Shown: positions 9,441 through 20,699, counted from the first letter of the stretch. The stretch: DNA of 64,000 nt from Microvirga lotononidis (GCF_034627025.1 NZ_CP141048.1:434001-498000); one strand, 5' to 3'. Made by a program: numbers and translations. Notes: generated by a model from the sequence alone, not told the origin.

Positions 9441-10580
9441 CTATCGCAACGGGACGTTCGTCGTCTTCAGGATGACGGGCTTTCCCTCACGGGCGGCCTG
9501 GTACACGGCTTGGAGGATGCGGATGTCGCGCAGACCCTCCTCGCCGGGAGTTTTGGGTTCGCGGCCTTCCATCACGGCTTTCGACAGATGGTCCATTTCG
9601 GCCGCGAACTGATTGTCCTCCGGGATCTGTACCCGGCGCTCCTCCTTCGCGGTCTTCACCACCATCTCATGCCGCTCGTATTCGGTCGCAGGATCGAGAA
9701 TGAGGGAGGCCTTCGAGCCGAAGACCTGGATGCGCTTGACCGGCGACGTGGAGTAGGACGATGTCAGATTCGCCAGCGCGCCCGACGGAAAGCGGAGCTG
9801 GAACGCGACCAGATCCTCGATCTCCTTGAAACGAGGATCGCTCCTGTCGCTGCTGATGCGCCCTGAGACCTCCACCGGTTCCTCGCCGGTGATGTAGCGG
9901 GCTGCCTGCAGCGAGTAGATGCCGATGTCATAGAGCGATCCTCCGCCCGCGAGTGCCCTCACCATGCGCCATTGGTCGGCAGGCACCTTGGGATCGAGGA
10001 TGCGCCCGTGATCGCTGGTGACGAGACGGATCTTGCCGAGGTCCCCCTCCCGCGCCATGCGGATCGCTTCCATGTTGGAGGGCTCGTATTGCGCCCGGTA
10101 TGCAATCATGAGCTTGCGGTCGGCCTCGCGGCCGGCGCGGATCATGGTCTCGCATTCCTCCACCGTCACGGCCATGGGCTTCTCGCACAGCACGTGCTTG
10201 CCGGCCTTGAAGGCCCGCACCGCGAATTCCGCGTGAAGCGCATTCGGCAGGATGATGTAGACGATGTCGATCTCGCCGTTGTCGGCGATGCGATCGAAGG
10301 TCTGGTAATCGTAGATGTTCGTCTGCGCGATCCCGTAGCGCTCCGCCACCTGAAGCGCCTTGTCCCGATGGCCCGAAACCAGCGCGACGAGCTTCGACGA
10401 TCGGCTGCGGGCAAAAGACGGGATGATCTGGTTCAAGGCGAACTGTCCGAGCCCCACGACGGCGTAGCCCATCCGCCTGCCCGGCGTTTCCGGCATGGGC
10501 CTTTCCATCTCGGGCATGGGGCGGCCCGCGGGCCGGTCGCCCGGCGACGAAATCGTGCCCGTGTCGACATGCATCGTCAT
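9441..10580 (-). CDS. Gfo/Idh/MocA family NAD(P)-dependent oxidoreductase
   Basis: This 379-residue protein has an N-terminal Rossmann fold (YAVVGLGQFALNQIIPSF, residues 39-57), the family's EKP motif (HVLCEKPMAVTVEE) near residue 130 and a C-terminal GFO_IDH_MocA domain. It resembles glucose-fructose oxidoreductase-like enzymes acting on sugars or sugar acids. The 38-residue leader is rich in Pro, Gly and Met but has no hydrophobic core, so a signal peptide is unlikely. Its ATG overlaps the TGA of the SDR gene as ATGA, which supports this start and predicts coupled translation with the SDR. The substrate is unknown. Confidence 0.85.
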   Translation of the reverse strand: MTMHVDTGTISSPGDRPAGRPMPEMERPMPETPGRRMGYAVVGLGQFALNQIIPSFARSRSSKLVALVSGHRDKALQVAERYGIAQTNIYDYQTFDRIADNGEIDIVYIILPNALHAEFAVRAFKAGKHVLCEKPMAVTVEECETMIRAGREADRKLMIAYRAQYEPSNMEAIRMAREGDLGKIRLVTSDHGRILDPKVPADQWRMVRALAGGGSLYDIGIYSLQAARYITGEEPVEVSGRISSDRSDPRFKEIEDLVAFQLRFPSGALANLTSSYSTSPVKRIQVFGSKASLILDPATEYERHEMVVKTAKEERRVQIPEDNQFAAEMDHLSKAVMEGREPKTPGEEGLRDIRILQAVYQAAREGKPVILKTTNVPLR

Positions 10581-11452
10581 GTCAGGGTCTCGTAGTCCTT
10601 GTTCTTCAGGCCGTCGTGGGAATGGCGTGTCGGCAGCTTGCCCTGCGGCTGCTTCTTGAAGTTCGATGCGGCCTTAGTGCCCACCGGACCCTTCGAGATC
10701 GTGATGCCGCCGTCCACCATGTAGAGCGCACCCGTGACGAAGCTCGCCTCATCGGAGGCCAGGAAGCAGAACACGTTTGCGACCTCTTCGGGCGTGCCTC
10801 GCCGGCCCATGGGCGTGGCCTGCGTGATCATCGTGGTGAGTTCCGCATCCATCGGGCCCGTCGATTTATGCGTCCACGCGGTGTCGATGGGACCGGGGCA
10901 TACGCAATTGGCGCGGACGCCATAAGGAACCTGCTCCGCGGCGACGCCCCGGATGAAGGAATGGATGAAGGCCTTCGTGCCGCCATAGGGCGTGTTCTTC
11001 GGATGGCCGAGGATGCCGGCCTCCGATCCGGTGGCGATGATGTTGCCGTGCGTCTCCTGGAGATGCGGCAAGGCGAACCGGGTCATCAGGAAGACGGAGC
11101 GCACATTCGAGCGGAAGGTTTCGTCGAATTTGTCGATGGGATAATCCTGCGTCTCGGCAACGGCCAGAAAGACGCCCGCGTTGTTGACGAGGACGTCGAT
11201 ACGGCCATAGGCGCTCACGCAGGCTTCGATCGCCGCCTGTGCATGGCGTTCTTCGGCGATGTCGCCGAGGTAGATTTCCGCGAAACCGCCGGCCCCGTTG
11301 ATCGTTCGGGCCACGTCCTCCACCGGGTCGTCCGGCAGGCCGACGAGGAGAAGACGCGCGCCTTCCTGGGCGAACTTGAGCGCAATGGCTTCGCCGATGC
11401 CGGTGCCGGCACCCGTCACGATGGCAACCTTGTCGAAAAGACGTCCGGACAT
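10577..11452 (-). CDS. short-chain dehydrogenase/reductase
   Basis: This 291-residue classical SDR has the cofactor motif VTGAGTGIGEA near residue 13, NNAGVF near 90, a catalytic Ser in IIATGSEAG and the YGGTK (YxxxK) motif, and ends with a typical FVTGALYMVDGG loop. The start at 11452 follows AGGAGA six bases upstream; the longer frame is not family-like. It is coupled by ATGA to the downstream Gfo/Idh/MocA enzyme, so the two probably act in sequence on one polyol or sugar. No transporter or regulator lies beside them to name it. Confidence 0.85.
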   Translation of the reverse strand: MSGRLFDKVAIVTGAGTGIGEAIALKFAQEGARLLLVGLPDDPVEDVARTINGAGGFAEIYLGDIAEERHAQAAIEACVSAYGRIDVLVNNAGVFLAVAETQDYPIDKFDETFRSNVRSVFLMTRFALPHLQETHGNIIATGSEAGILGHPKNTPYGGTKAFIHSFIRGVAAEQVPYGVRANCVCPGPIDTAWTHKSTGPMDAELTTMITQATPMGRRGTPEEVANVFCFLASDEASFVTGALYMVDGGITISKGPVGTKAASNFKKQPQGKLPTRHSHDGLKNKDYETLT

Positions 11453-11604
11453 GGGGATCTCCTGGAAGAGCAATCGCAGCCGCCGGTCTTGGATCGCGGC
11501 CGACATCAGGTGAGGGCACAACGGGAGGCATCCCTGGGGGTTCCAGGCAAAGCCCAATCTCACGGACAGGTGACCTCGGGCACGAGGGATGCTAAGGCGA
11601 CGGC

Positions 11605-12525
11605 ATGCTTGAAGGTCTGCACCCCAATCGCCCCACTCACCTGTTCCGCATCACCACGGACGAGCGCTCCGCGCGCGCCATGACCGACATGATCGGCGAG
11701 ATCTTCGATCCGGCCGAGACAGCGGTCGCATCCTTCGAGACGGAGGATGGCGGCCCCTGGATGCTGGAGGCCTATTTCGCCCACCAGCCCGACGAGGCGG
11801 CGATCCGCAACCTCCTGCGCCCCATCGTCGGGGCGGAGGCGGACAAGGGCGTCTTCCTGCCGCTCGAGCAGAAGGATTGGGTGAAAGCTTCGCTGGAAGG
11901 ACTGAAGCCCGTCCGTGCGGGGCGGATCTTCGTCCACGGCTCGCACGACCGAGACGAACGTCGTCCGAGCGACATCGCCATCGAGATCGAGGCGGGCCTT
12001 GCTTTCGGCACGGGCCATCACGGCACGACGAAGGGCTGCCTGCTCGCATTCGTGGATGAATTGAAGACGCGCACCCCTCGCCATGTGCTCGATGTCGGCA
12101 CCGGCACGGGCATTCTGGCCTTTGCGGCCGCGAAGATCCTGAAGCGGCCCGTCGTGGCGGGCGATATCGACCCGGAAGCCGTGCGTGTGGCTCGCGAGAA
12201 TGCGCGATTGAACGGGATCGGGGCTTTTATGAAGCTCTATGTCGGGCCCGGCATCCGCCATGGGGAAGCGGACCGGGCAGGTCATTTCGACCTGGTCTTC
12301 GCCAACATCCTGGCGAAGCCTCTCCGGATGCTGGCACCATCGCTGGCGCGCGTGGCAAGCCGGGACGGAACGATCATCCTGTCAGGCCTGCTGGCCCGGG
12401 ACGTTCCCGGAGTGTTGTCGACCTACGCCCATCAGGGCTGGTACCTGCAGCGCCGCTACGATCTCGACGGATGGGCCGCGCTGGTCCTGAAGCGGGGCAG
12501 CGCACGTCCGCAGCCCCGCAGATAG
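11605..12525 (+). CDS. prmA: ribosomal protein L11 methyltransferase PrmA
   Basis: This 306-residue SAM methyltransferase should trimethylate ribosomal protein L11. The N-terminal substrate-recognition domain (about residues 1-120) is followed by the PrmA signature IEIEAGLAFGTGHHGTTKG and the SAM motif VLDVGTGTGILAFAAAKI, then DLVFANILAKPL. The HxT portion matches PrmA closely. It is divergent from the SDR operon, with about 150 bases between the starts. Confidence 0.9.
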   Translation: MLEGLHPNRPTHLFRITTDERSARAMTDMIGEIFDPAETAVASFETEDGGPWMLEAYFAHQPDEAAIRNLLRPIVGAEADKGVFLPLEQKDWVKASLEGLKPVRAGRIFVHGSHDRDERRPSDIAIEIEAGLAFGTGHHGTTKGCLLAFVDELKTRTPRHVLDVGTGTGILAFAAAKILKRPVVAGDIDPEAVRVARENARLNGIGAFMKLYVGPGIRHGEADRAGHFDLVFANILAKPLRMLAPSLARVASRDGTIILSGLLARDVPGVLSTYAHQGWYLQRRYDLDGWAALVLKRGSARPQPRR

Positions 12526-12531
12526 TCGGTC

Positions 12532-12636
12532 TTACTCGGCCAGGAGGCCCGGATAGCGCTTGGCGAGTTCGCGGCGCAGCTCGATGCTTTCGGCCCAGAC
12601 GTCGCGGATGGCCTTCATGGCGGTGATGATGATCAT
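12532..12636 (-). CDS. 34-residue small protein, unknown
   Basis: ATG at 12636 opens a 34-codon frame ending in TAA at 12532. The peptide is MIIITAMKAIRDVWAES followed by IELRRELAKRYPGLLAE, predicted as a short hydrophobic start and an amphipathic helix. It lies 30 bases after the 74-residue gene on the same strand, suggesting one transcript. I recall similar short helical LRRxLxxRYP proteins as uncharacterised in rhizobia, but I cannot name a function. Confidence 0.5.
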   Translation of the reverse strand: MIIITAMKAIRDVWAESIELRRELAKRYPGLLAE

Positions 12637-12666
12637 GGTATTGTCTCGCTTCTCAAAAGGTGTTGG

Positions 12667-12891
12667 TCAGATCTTGGCGGGCAGCAGGTCGGCCTTATCG
12701 AGGAACTCTGCCGAGTGGTCCTGACGGCGGCTCAGGTCGCTGATGAAAGCCTCGTGGCGGCGCAGTTCCCGGGCGGCGCTTCGGACGCGGCTCTCGACGA
12801 GCACGCTCATGAAGCGGTTGACCAGTTGCGAAAGCCTGGAAGGAACTTTCTCGCGACCGACGAGGGCGGAAGATAAAACGGCTGTGATCAT
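12667..12891 (-). CDS. 74-residue small protein, unknown
   Basis: The frame starts MITAVLSSALVGREKVP and continues with a basic, helix-prone middle (RVRSAARELRRHEAFIS) and DLSRRQDHSAEFLDKADLLP. GGAG lies nine bases before the ATG. The Arg-rich LSRR element recalls DUF1127-type small proteins, though the canonical DUF1127 motif is not complete. It probably forms a two-gene transcript with the 34-residue frame. There is no signal peptide, Cys or metal motif. Confidence 0.55.
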   Translation of the reverse strand: MITAVLSSALVGREKVPSRLSQLVNRFMSVLVESRVRSAARELRRHEAFISDLSRRQDHSAEFLDKADLLPAKI

Positions 12892-13216
12892 GGGCTCATC
12901 TCCAACAGATTGGTGCTGAGACCCTTCAGCGTTCCTCTGTTATCGTTGGCAGGAAGATAAGCATGATCCGACTTTAGTTGAAGTCATGAGATCACATGCG
13001 CTTCATGCGTACTTTGCATAGCATTATCAAAAAACGTTAACTTCCAGGCATCCAGCGCATATTTCCTGAGCAACCTGCCGCGGCTTTCGACAGCCCTTGC
13101 CGCAAATCTCGGCAGCCGCCGTAACCAGTCCTTTGTTCCGAATAATGGTTTCCCGTTCTGCCTCGATGCTCTAGCGTGACGCCGTTTTCATGCTCGACTT
13201 TCGGTGACCGTTTCCC
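12892..13216. other. intergenic region, divergent promoters expected
   Basis: These 325 bases separate the small-protein pair from aminopeptidase P. The stretch 12950-13040 is clearly AT-richer than its surroundings, with repeated ATGCG/CATGC words, and is the likely promoter zone for one or both directions. I see no gene, no hairpin terminator and no clear sigma-70 pair. Confidence 0.4.
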
Positions 13217-15037
13217 ATGGCTCAGTTCCAGTTCTTCGACGATACGACCTCTCCCGCTCAAGGACCGAAGCACATCGCCAAGCTGCGGACCGAGATGGCC
13301 CGGCGCGGCTTCGACGGCTTCATCGTTCCTCGCGCCGACGAGCATCAGGGCGAGTATGTGCCGAAGAGCGCGGAGCGCCTGTCATGGCTCACCGGCTTCA
13401 CGGGCTCGGCGGGCACCGCCGTCATCCTCCAGAGCGAGGCAGCCCTGGTGGTCGACGGGCGCTACACGGTCCAGGCCGCCGAGCAGGTGGACACCTCCGT
13501 CATTACTCCGGTCCAACTGGCCGATTTCACCCCCGAGGAGTGGATCGCCGATCACCTGCCGCCGGGCGGTATCATGGCCTACGACCCGTGGCTCCATACC
13601 AGTGACGGCCTGAAGAAACTCGAGCAGGCCGTGAGCCGTGCCGGCGGGAAGCTCTGCCCCGTCGATCTCAATCTGGTCGATGTGATCTGGATCGACCGCC
13701 CGGCTCCGCCGCAGGCTCCCGTCAAGCCGCACCCGATCGAATATGCAGGCGAGACGGCGACCGCCAAGCTGGAGCGCATCCGGAAGAAGATGGCGGAGGC
13801 GAAGCTCGACGCTCTGGTCATCTCCGATCCGCACAATCTCGCTTGGGCGTTCAATCTGCGCGGTGGCGACGTGGGGCACACGCCTCTGCCGCTCGGCTAT
13901 GCCATCCTTCCCAGGGAAGGCCGTGCCAGTCTCTTCTTCGATCCGGCGAAGGTGACGAACGAGGCCGGCGCGGCGGTGGGTGATCTTGCCGGTTTCGCAC
14001 CCATCGCGACCTTCCAAGGGGCTCTCGACACCCTCGGCGAGACAGGTGGCAAGATCCGCGTCGATTCCGCGACCGGCGCGGTTGCCCTGATCCGGCGGAT
14101 CGAGGCGGCGGGCGGCACCGTCGATGTAGGGGCCGATCCGATCGCCCTGATGAAGGCCGTCAAGAACGAGGCCGAGATCGCGGGCTCCCACGCAGCGCAT
14201 CTGCGGGACGGCGTCGCTGTCGCGCGCTTCCTCGCCTGGCTCGACCGCGAGGCTCCGTCGGGCAAGCTGACGGAGATTGACGTCGTCGAGGCGCTGGAAG
14301 CCTTCCGGGTCGAGACGGGCGCCTTGAAGAACATCTCCTTCCCGAGCATCTCGGGGGCCGGCCCCAATGCCGCCCTGCCCCATTACCGCGTCACGAGTTC
14401 GAGCAACCGCACCCTCGAGCCCAATCAGATCTTCCTGATCGATTCCGGAGCGCAGTACGAGGACGGCACGACCGATATCACCCGCACCATCATCGTGGGG
14501 GAGCCGACGGACGAGATGAAGGACCGCTTTACCCGCGTCCTCAAGGGTCACATCGCCATCGCGCAAGTCGTGTTTCCGAAAGGCACGACGGGCGCACAGA
14601 TCGATGCCTTCGCGCGCAAGCCGTTGTGGGATGCCGGCCTCGATTTCGACCACGGGACGGGTCACGGCATCGGCAGCTATCTTTCGGTGCACGAGGGTCC
14701 GCAGCGCATCGCCAAGACGGGCCATACGCCGCTCGAAGTGGGCATGATGCTCTCGAACGAGCCGGGCTTCTACAAGCCGGGCGATTACGGCATCCGCATC
14801 GAGAACCTGATCCTCGTGGAGCCGCGCAAGATCCCCGGCGGCGACCGCGAGATGTTGGGCTTCGAGACCCTGACCTTCACGCCCATCGACCTGCGCCTCG
14901 TCGAACCGGCCATCATGACCACCGACGAGATCGCATGGCTCAATGATTATCACGCTGCGGTGCGCGAGAAGATCGGTCCGAAGCTCGACGCCGAGACGCT
15001 GGCTTGGCTGGAGAATGCCACGCGGGCGATCGGCTAG
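13217..15037 (+). CDS. pepP: Xaa-Pro aminopeptidase (aminopeptidase P, M24B)
   Basis: This 606-residue cytosolic metallopeptidase removes the N-terminal residue before proline. It has the three-domain layout of the long aminopeptidase P form: two creatinase-like N-terminal domains (GFIVPRADEHQGEYVP, then DALVISDPHNLAW) and the C-terminal pita-bread domain with metal ligands in IDSGAQYEDGTTDITRT, FDHGTGHGIGSYLSVHEGP, MLSNEPGFYKPG and GIRIENL. Its TAG overlaps the azlD stop by four bases in convergent orientation. Confidence 0.93.
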   Translation: MAQFQFFDDTTSPAQGPKHIAKLRTEMARRGFDGFIVPRADEHQGEYVPKSAERLSWLTGFTGSAGTAVILQSEAALVVDGRYTVQAAEQVDTSVITPVQLADFTPEEWIADHLPPGGIMAYDPWLHTSDGLKKLEQAVSRAGGKLCPVDLNLVDVIWIDRPAPPQAPVKPHPIEYAGETATAKLERIRKKMAEAKLDALVISDPHNLAWAFNLRGGDVGHTPLPLGYAILPREGRASLFFDPAKVTNEAGAAVGDLAGFAPIATFQGALDTLGETGGKIRVDSATGAVALIRRIEAAGGTVDVGADPIALMKAVKNEAEIAGSHAAHLRDGVAVARFLAWLDREAPSGKLTEIDVVEALEAFRVETGALKNISFPSISGAGPNAALPHYRVTSSSNRTLEPNQIFLIDSGAQYEDGTTDITRTIIVGEPTDEMKDRFTRVLKGHIAIAQVVFPKGTTGAQIDAFARKPLWDAGLDFDHGTGHGIGSYLSVHEGPQRIAKTGHTPLEVGMMLSNEPGFYKPGDYGIRIENLILVEPRKIPGGDREMLGFETLTFTPIDLRLVEPAIMTTDEIAWLNDYHAAVREKIGPKLDAETLAWLENATRAIG

Positions 15038-15333
15038 AGCACGCTCCGCAGCACCACGACGGAGATCACCCCGACCGCGACCGTCCCGAGCAGCGGCAGC
15101 CTGAAGGCGGCCACGGCCGTGATGGCGGCCGCGATGGCTTCCGCCCAGCCCGTGGTGAGCGCCGTCGGCGCGATGACGGCGACCAGCACGGCCGGAGGAA
15201 TGGCGTCGAACGCGGCTTTGGCGCGGCCGGTGAGCACGAGGCGGTCTGCCACGAACAGGCCCGCGATGCGGGTGACATAGGTCACGACTGCCATGGCCAG
15301 GAGGGCGAGGAGGGTCGTCGTATCGAGGGTCAT
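15034..15333 (-). CDS. azlD: AzlD family branched-chain amino acid exporter small subunit
   Basis: The 99-residue protein has about three hydrophobic segments (LLALLAMAVVTYVTRIAG, AVLVAVIAPTAL, VAVGVISVVVL), matching the AzlD subunit of the two-part LIV-E exporter for branched-chain amino acids. Its ATG (15333) overlaps the stop of azlC as ATGA, so the two subunits are translationally coupled. The longer frame upstream is an azlC shadow. Confidence 0.85.
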   Translation of the reverse strand: MTLDTTTLLALLAMAVVTYVTRIAGLFVADRLVLTGRAKAAFDAIPPAVLVAVIAPTALTTGWAEAIAAAITAVAAFRLPLLGTVAVGVISVVVLRSVL

Positions 15334-16040
15334 GAGCGCGCCTCCTCTGGAGCGGCCAGATAGGCGGCGGCAATGCCGGCGAGTGCCCCTGAGGCCACAT
15401 GCCAGGGCGCGCCGATGAAGTGATGGACGAGGGCCGCCACGGCGGCGCTGACGGCGACCGTGACCAGGGTCGCCCGGCTGCGCCCGAAGCCCGCCACGAG
15501 GCCGATGAACAGGGCCGTGAAGGCGAAATCGGCGCCGATGCGGGCCGGATCGCCGAGGAACGAGCCGAGGACGGCCCCAAGGCTGGAGAAGACAGTCCAG
15601 TTCGTCCACAGGACGATGCCCATGGCGGCCCAATAGGCCCCCGTCACCGGCCGTTCGAGGGCCCGGCGCTCGGACAGGGCCCAGGCCTCGTCGGTCAGGA
15701 AGAAGAAGGACAGGAACGTCTGCATTCGCGACATGCGCACCTTGGGCGACAGGGATGCTCCCATCAGCACATGGCGCGCATTGATCAGCAGCGTCGCGAA
15801 GGCCAGCGTCAGGATCGGCGCGGGCTGGATCCAGGTCTCGATGGCGGCGAACTGGGCACCGCCGGCGAAGACGAGGGCCGACATGACTGTGACTTCCAGC
15901 GGCGACAGCCCCTTGGCGGACGCCACCGCGCCGAAGAGAAGGCTGATGGGGATCGCCGCTACGGCCACAGGGGCGATATCGCGCAGGCCAGCTCGGATTT
16001 CGCGGCGGTAGTTGGCGGTGAAGGGATTTGCTTGATCCAT
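15330..16040 (-). CDS. azlC: AzlC family branched-chain amino acid exporter large subunit
   Basis: This 236-residue integral membrane protein has several hydrophobic segments. Family marks are IPISLLFGAVASAKGLSP, ALVFAGGAQFAAIE, LINARHVLMGASL and FFLTDEAWAL. With AzlD it forms the exporter that relieves excess leucine, isoleucine or valine, or their analogues. The AraC regulator ends about 65 bases upstream on the same strand and is a probable controller. Confidence 0.9.
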   Translation of the reverse strand: MDQANPFTANYRREIRAGLRDIAPVAVAAIPISLLFGAVASAKGLSPLEVTVMSALVFAGGAQFAAIETWIQPAPILTLAFATLLINARHVLMGASLSPKVRMSRMQTFLSFFFLTDEAWALSERRALERPVTGAYWAAMGIVLWTNWTVFSSLGAVLGSFLGDPARIGADFAFTALFIGLVAGFGRSRATLVTVAVSAAVAALVHHFIGAPWHVASGALAGIAAAYLAAPEEARS

Positions 16041-16105
16041 GAGATGCTCGTTTTTCGCACCTTATGCGCGCAGGATCAGAAGACGTCTTGGATGAAAGTG
16101 CGATC

Positions 16106-16972
16106 TCAAGCGGCGCGATAAGCCCCCGGCGTCACGCCCATGCGGGCCTTGAAGACGCGGTTGAGATGGCTCTGGTCGAAGAACCCGCATGCCGCCGCAA
16201 CGTCGCCCGGTGCCTGCCCCTGGCTCAGCAGTTTGGTGGCAGCGCGGAAGCGCCGGTCGAGCAAATAGGCGTGGGGCGTCAGCCCCGTTTCCTTGGCGAA
16301 GGCACGGATGAAATGGCTGCGCGACAGCCCTGCCATCGTAGCGAGATCGGCAAGGTCGGCCTCCTCGCTCATATGGATATCGAGGTAATCGCGAACCCGC
16401 AGGATGCCTTTCGAACCGTAGCGAAGGGTCGGCAGGGCATCGAGATCCGCCCAGCGGGCGATAAGCCGGCCCAGGAAATCGATGAGCCGGGTATCCTGCT
16501 CCATCTCGGAGGACCAGCTTTCGTCCTGGCACAGGCAGGCATGGAGCCTGACCTGGGCCTGAAACAGTTCCGGATCGTTGATCACGGATCGCGGGAACCA
16601 GGGCGGGCGGGAGAGCGCACGGCCCGTCACGTCCTCGGCGATCTCCTGCATCAGTTCCGGCGAGGGATAGAACGTCCGGTACTCGAACCCGCCACCATAG
16701 GGCTCGCCGTCATGGATCTCGTCCGGGCAGACGACGGCGACGGAGCCCGCGGGCGCATAATGCTGCTCGCCGCGATGAAAGAAGGTCTCGCAGCCCGCGA
16801 GAACGGCCGCGATGGCATAGGTATCGTGGCTGTGCCGGGCATAGGCGTGACGGCGGAAAGTCGCGCGCAGGCAATCGAGGCCGCGATAGCGCGGCACTCG
16901 CCAGAAATGCGTCACGTCTCCCGCTCCGACCAGTTCCGGATCGAGCGAGACCTCGGGGGTGATCACCGTCAT
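16106..16972 (-). CDS. AraC family transcriptional regulator
   Basis: This 288-residue protein has an N-terminal cupin-like effector domain (residues 20-160, with HSHDTYAIAAVLAG) and two C-terminal helix-turn-helix units: LADLATMAGLSRSHFIRAF and DVAAACGFFDQSHLNRVF, ending MGVTPGAYR. Its position directly before azlCD in the same direction suggests that it controls amino acid export and senses a ligand through the cupin. Azl-linked regulators are often Lrp-type, so the ligand is uncertain. Confidence 0.88.
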   Translation of the reverse strand: MTVITPEVSLDPELVGAGDVTHFWRVPRYRGLDCLRATFRRHAYARHSHDTYAIAAVLAGCETFFHRGEQHYAPAGSVAVVCPDEIHDGEPYGGGFEYRTFYPSPELMQEIAEDVTGRALSRPPWFPRSVINDPELFQAQVRLHACLCQDESWSSEMEQDTRLIDFLGRLIARWADLDALPTLRYGSKGILRVRDYLDIHMSEEADLADLATMAGLSRSHFIRAFAKETGLTPHAYLLDRRFRAATKLLSQGQAPGDVAAACGFFDQSHLNRVFKARMGVTPGAYRAA

Positions 16973-17018
16973 GCGGCCACCTTGTCACATTCTCGAGCCC
17001 ACGTCTTGGACGGGAGTC

Positions 17019-19268
<2,250 letters not shown>

Positions 19269-19405
19269 TCATCTCCGCGCAGGCTGGCCTCGGGATCGGC
19301 TGGGTTTTCGGCGGAAGGCGGCCCGCGCGCCGTTTCGGCCTACTGCGTCCGACGTCTAGGTCCCGGGTTCGGCTGGCGCGGCTTCGGGATGATACCCTCG
19401 ACGTC

Positions 19406-19487
19406 ATCACCGGGCTTGTCCCGGTGATCTCGATTGAAGAGGCGCGGTGCTTCAGAGGATCGGGATGGCCAGGACGAGCCCGGCCAT
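19406..19487. repeat. REP-like composite palindrome, copy 2
   Basis: Two hairpins in tandem. The first (19406-19428) has arms ATCACCGGG and CCCGGTGAT with loop CTTGT. The second (19465-19487) has arms ATGGCC and GGCCAT around an imperfect AGGACGAGCCC centre. The loop CTTGT is the complement of the ACAAG loop of the sister hairpins, so the whole is a degenerate inverted pair. Confidence 0.7.
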
Positions 19488-19859
19488 GACGGCGTGGGTG
19501 ATGGTTTCCTGTCAAAGAGCAGCACCTTGGGGCCCGCAGCTTGCGCTGCGAGCCTGTCAGGAGATCGAGGGTGGCGCGATGGCAGCCCGGCTCGATGTCT
19601 AATGTTTGATGGAAGAGCCGAACTGCTCGTCCCGCACGGTTCTTTTAGGCGTTTCGACTTGGACCAGCACAGGGCTGCCAAGGGCCTCCGGCCCCAGGTG
19701 TGCGAGACCTGCGACCGGACCGTTCCCCACCCCACAACTGCGACGCCTCGCGAGCGCGCCCCTCGTCAGGCGGGGATGGGTAACGATATAGTCAAGGTTC
19801 GCGCCTCTGTCAAGAACAAAGCAAGAACATAACATCACGCTGTCCGCACCCGCTCCGTC

Positions 19860-19942
19860 ATGGCCGGCCTCGTGCCGGTGATCCCGATCGGAAAGGGGCC
19901 AGCGCTTCAAGCAAACGAGATGGCCGGCACAAGGCCGGCCAT
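19860..19942. repeat. REP-like composite palindrome, copy 3
   Basis: The first hairpin (19860-19882) has arms ATGGCCGGC and GCCGGTGAT with loop CTCGT. The second (19920-19942) has arms ATGGCCGGC and GCCGGCCAT with loop ACAAG. The spacing and sequence between them (ATCCCGATCGG...) follow copy 2. Confidence 0.75.
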
Positions 19943-20051
19943 GACGTGGAGAATGTCATCCCCGTTCTCGCCAGGACCATCCTTCGAGACGCAGTTGCGC
20001 TGCTCCTCAGATGAGGGCGGAGGGTTTGGAGAGGAAGGCGTGGGTGATCGC

Positions 20052-20069
20052 GACAAGCCCGGCCATGAC
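20052..20069. repeat. REP-like half element, copy 4
   Basis: The stretch GACAAGCCCGGCCATGAC equals the distal half of the repeat hairpin without its left arm. It lies just beyond the 3' end of the MarR gene. Confidence 0.55.
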
Positions 20070-20111
20070 GATGGAGGATGCATTGCCTGGCCGTGCGCCT
20101 CTGCCCTCTCC

Positions 20112-20594
20112 TCACGCCGAAGCCGAAGCCGAAGCCGTCGTCTTCGCTCGCGACAGGCCCGTCAGCGCGCCGCGCAGATCGTCGGGGGCGAGGCCGGCCA
20201 TACCGGCCTCGATGGCTCCGTGGAGATCGCACCAGATCGGGATGGCGGCGGCGAGGATTTCCCGGCCTTTGTCGGTGAGGCTCAGGAGGCGGTTGCGGCG
20301 GTCGTCCGGGTCCTTGGCGATGGCGATCAGGCCGTCGCGCTCCAGCGGCTTCAGGGCGGCGGTCAGGGTGGTCCGGTCCATGGCGAGCAGCTGCGCCACC
20401 GGGGCGATGGAGGGCGGCGCGGGACGGTTGAGGGCGTTCAGCAGGGAGAATTGTCCGGACGTGAGCCCCACCGGCCGCAGCGCCTCGTCGAACAGGCGCG
20501 CCAGGGTGCGGGCAGCCCTTTGGACATGCAGGCACAGGCAGGTGTCGCGCACCAGATGGGTGGTTTCGTAGGGAACGCCTCGGGGGTTTGACAT
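20112..20594 (-). CDS. MarR family transcriptional regulator
   Basis: This 160-residue protein has a MarR winged helix: the recognition region is [26 protein letters not shown] followed by the wing [19 protein letters not shown]. Two Cys near the N-terminus (DTCLCLHVQ) could make it redox- or electrophile-sensitive, as in OhrR- or HypR-like members (inference). The tail is Ala/Ser-rich. It is divergent from the DUF1428-VOC-DUF899 operon, and a perfect 12-bp palindrome lies between them, so it probably represses that operon and itself. Confidence 0.88.
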   Translation of the reverse strand: MSNPRGVPYETTHLVRDTCLCLHVQRAARTLARLFDEALRPVGLTSGQFSLLNALNRPAPPSIAPVAQLLAMDRTTLTAALKPLERDGLIAIAKDPDDRRNRLLSLTDKGREILAAAIPIWCDLHGAIEAGMAGLAPDDLRGALTGLSRAKTTASASASA

Positions 20595-20605
20595 GGCTCT
20601 ATTAT

Positions 20606-20617
20606 GTTGATATCAAC
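20606..20617. promoter_or_regulatory. perfect palindrome, likely MarR operator
   Basis: GTTGATATCAAC is a perfect 12-bp inverted repeat, 11 bases upstream of the MarR ATG and 83 bases before the first gene of the operon. Its place in a shared promoter region and its AT-rich centre match MarR-family operators. Confidence 0.6.
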
Positions 20618-20699
20618 TTATTTGTCAAGGAGAACAGGCGCGTCAGGCGCCGCGCGACCGCACTCGCTCGATTTAGGCAACCCCCAAGGGAGATACGCG

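Noticed and set aside
19598..19835. Possible tRNA or small RNA in the repeat region after ligA
   Set aside because: No cloverleaf, anticodon arm or CCA-type acceptor pairing could be built, and there is no terminator.
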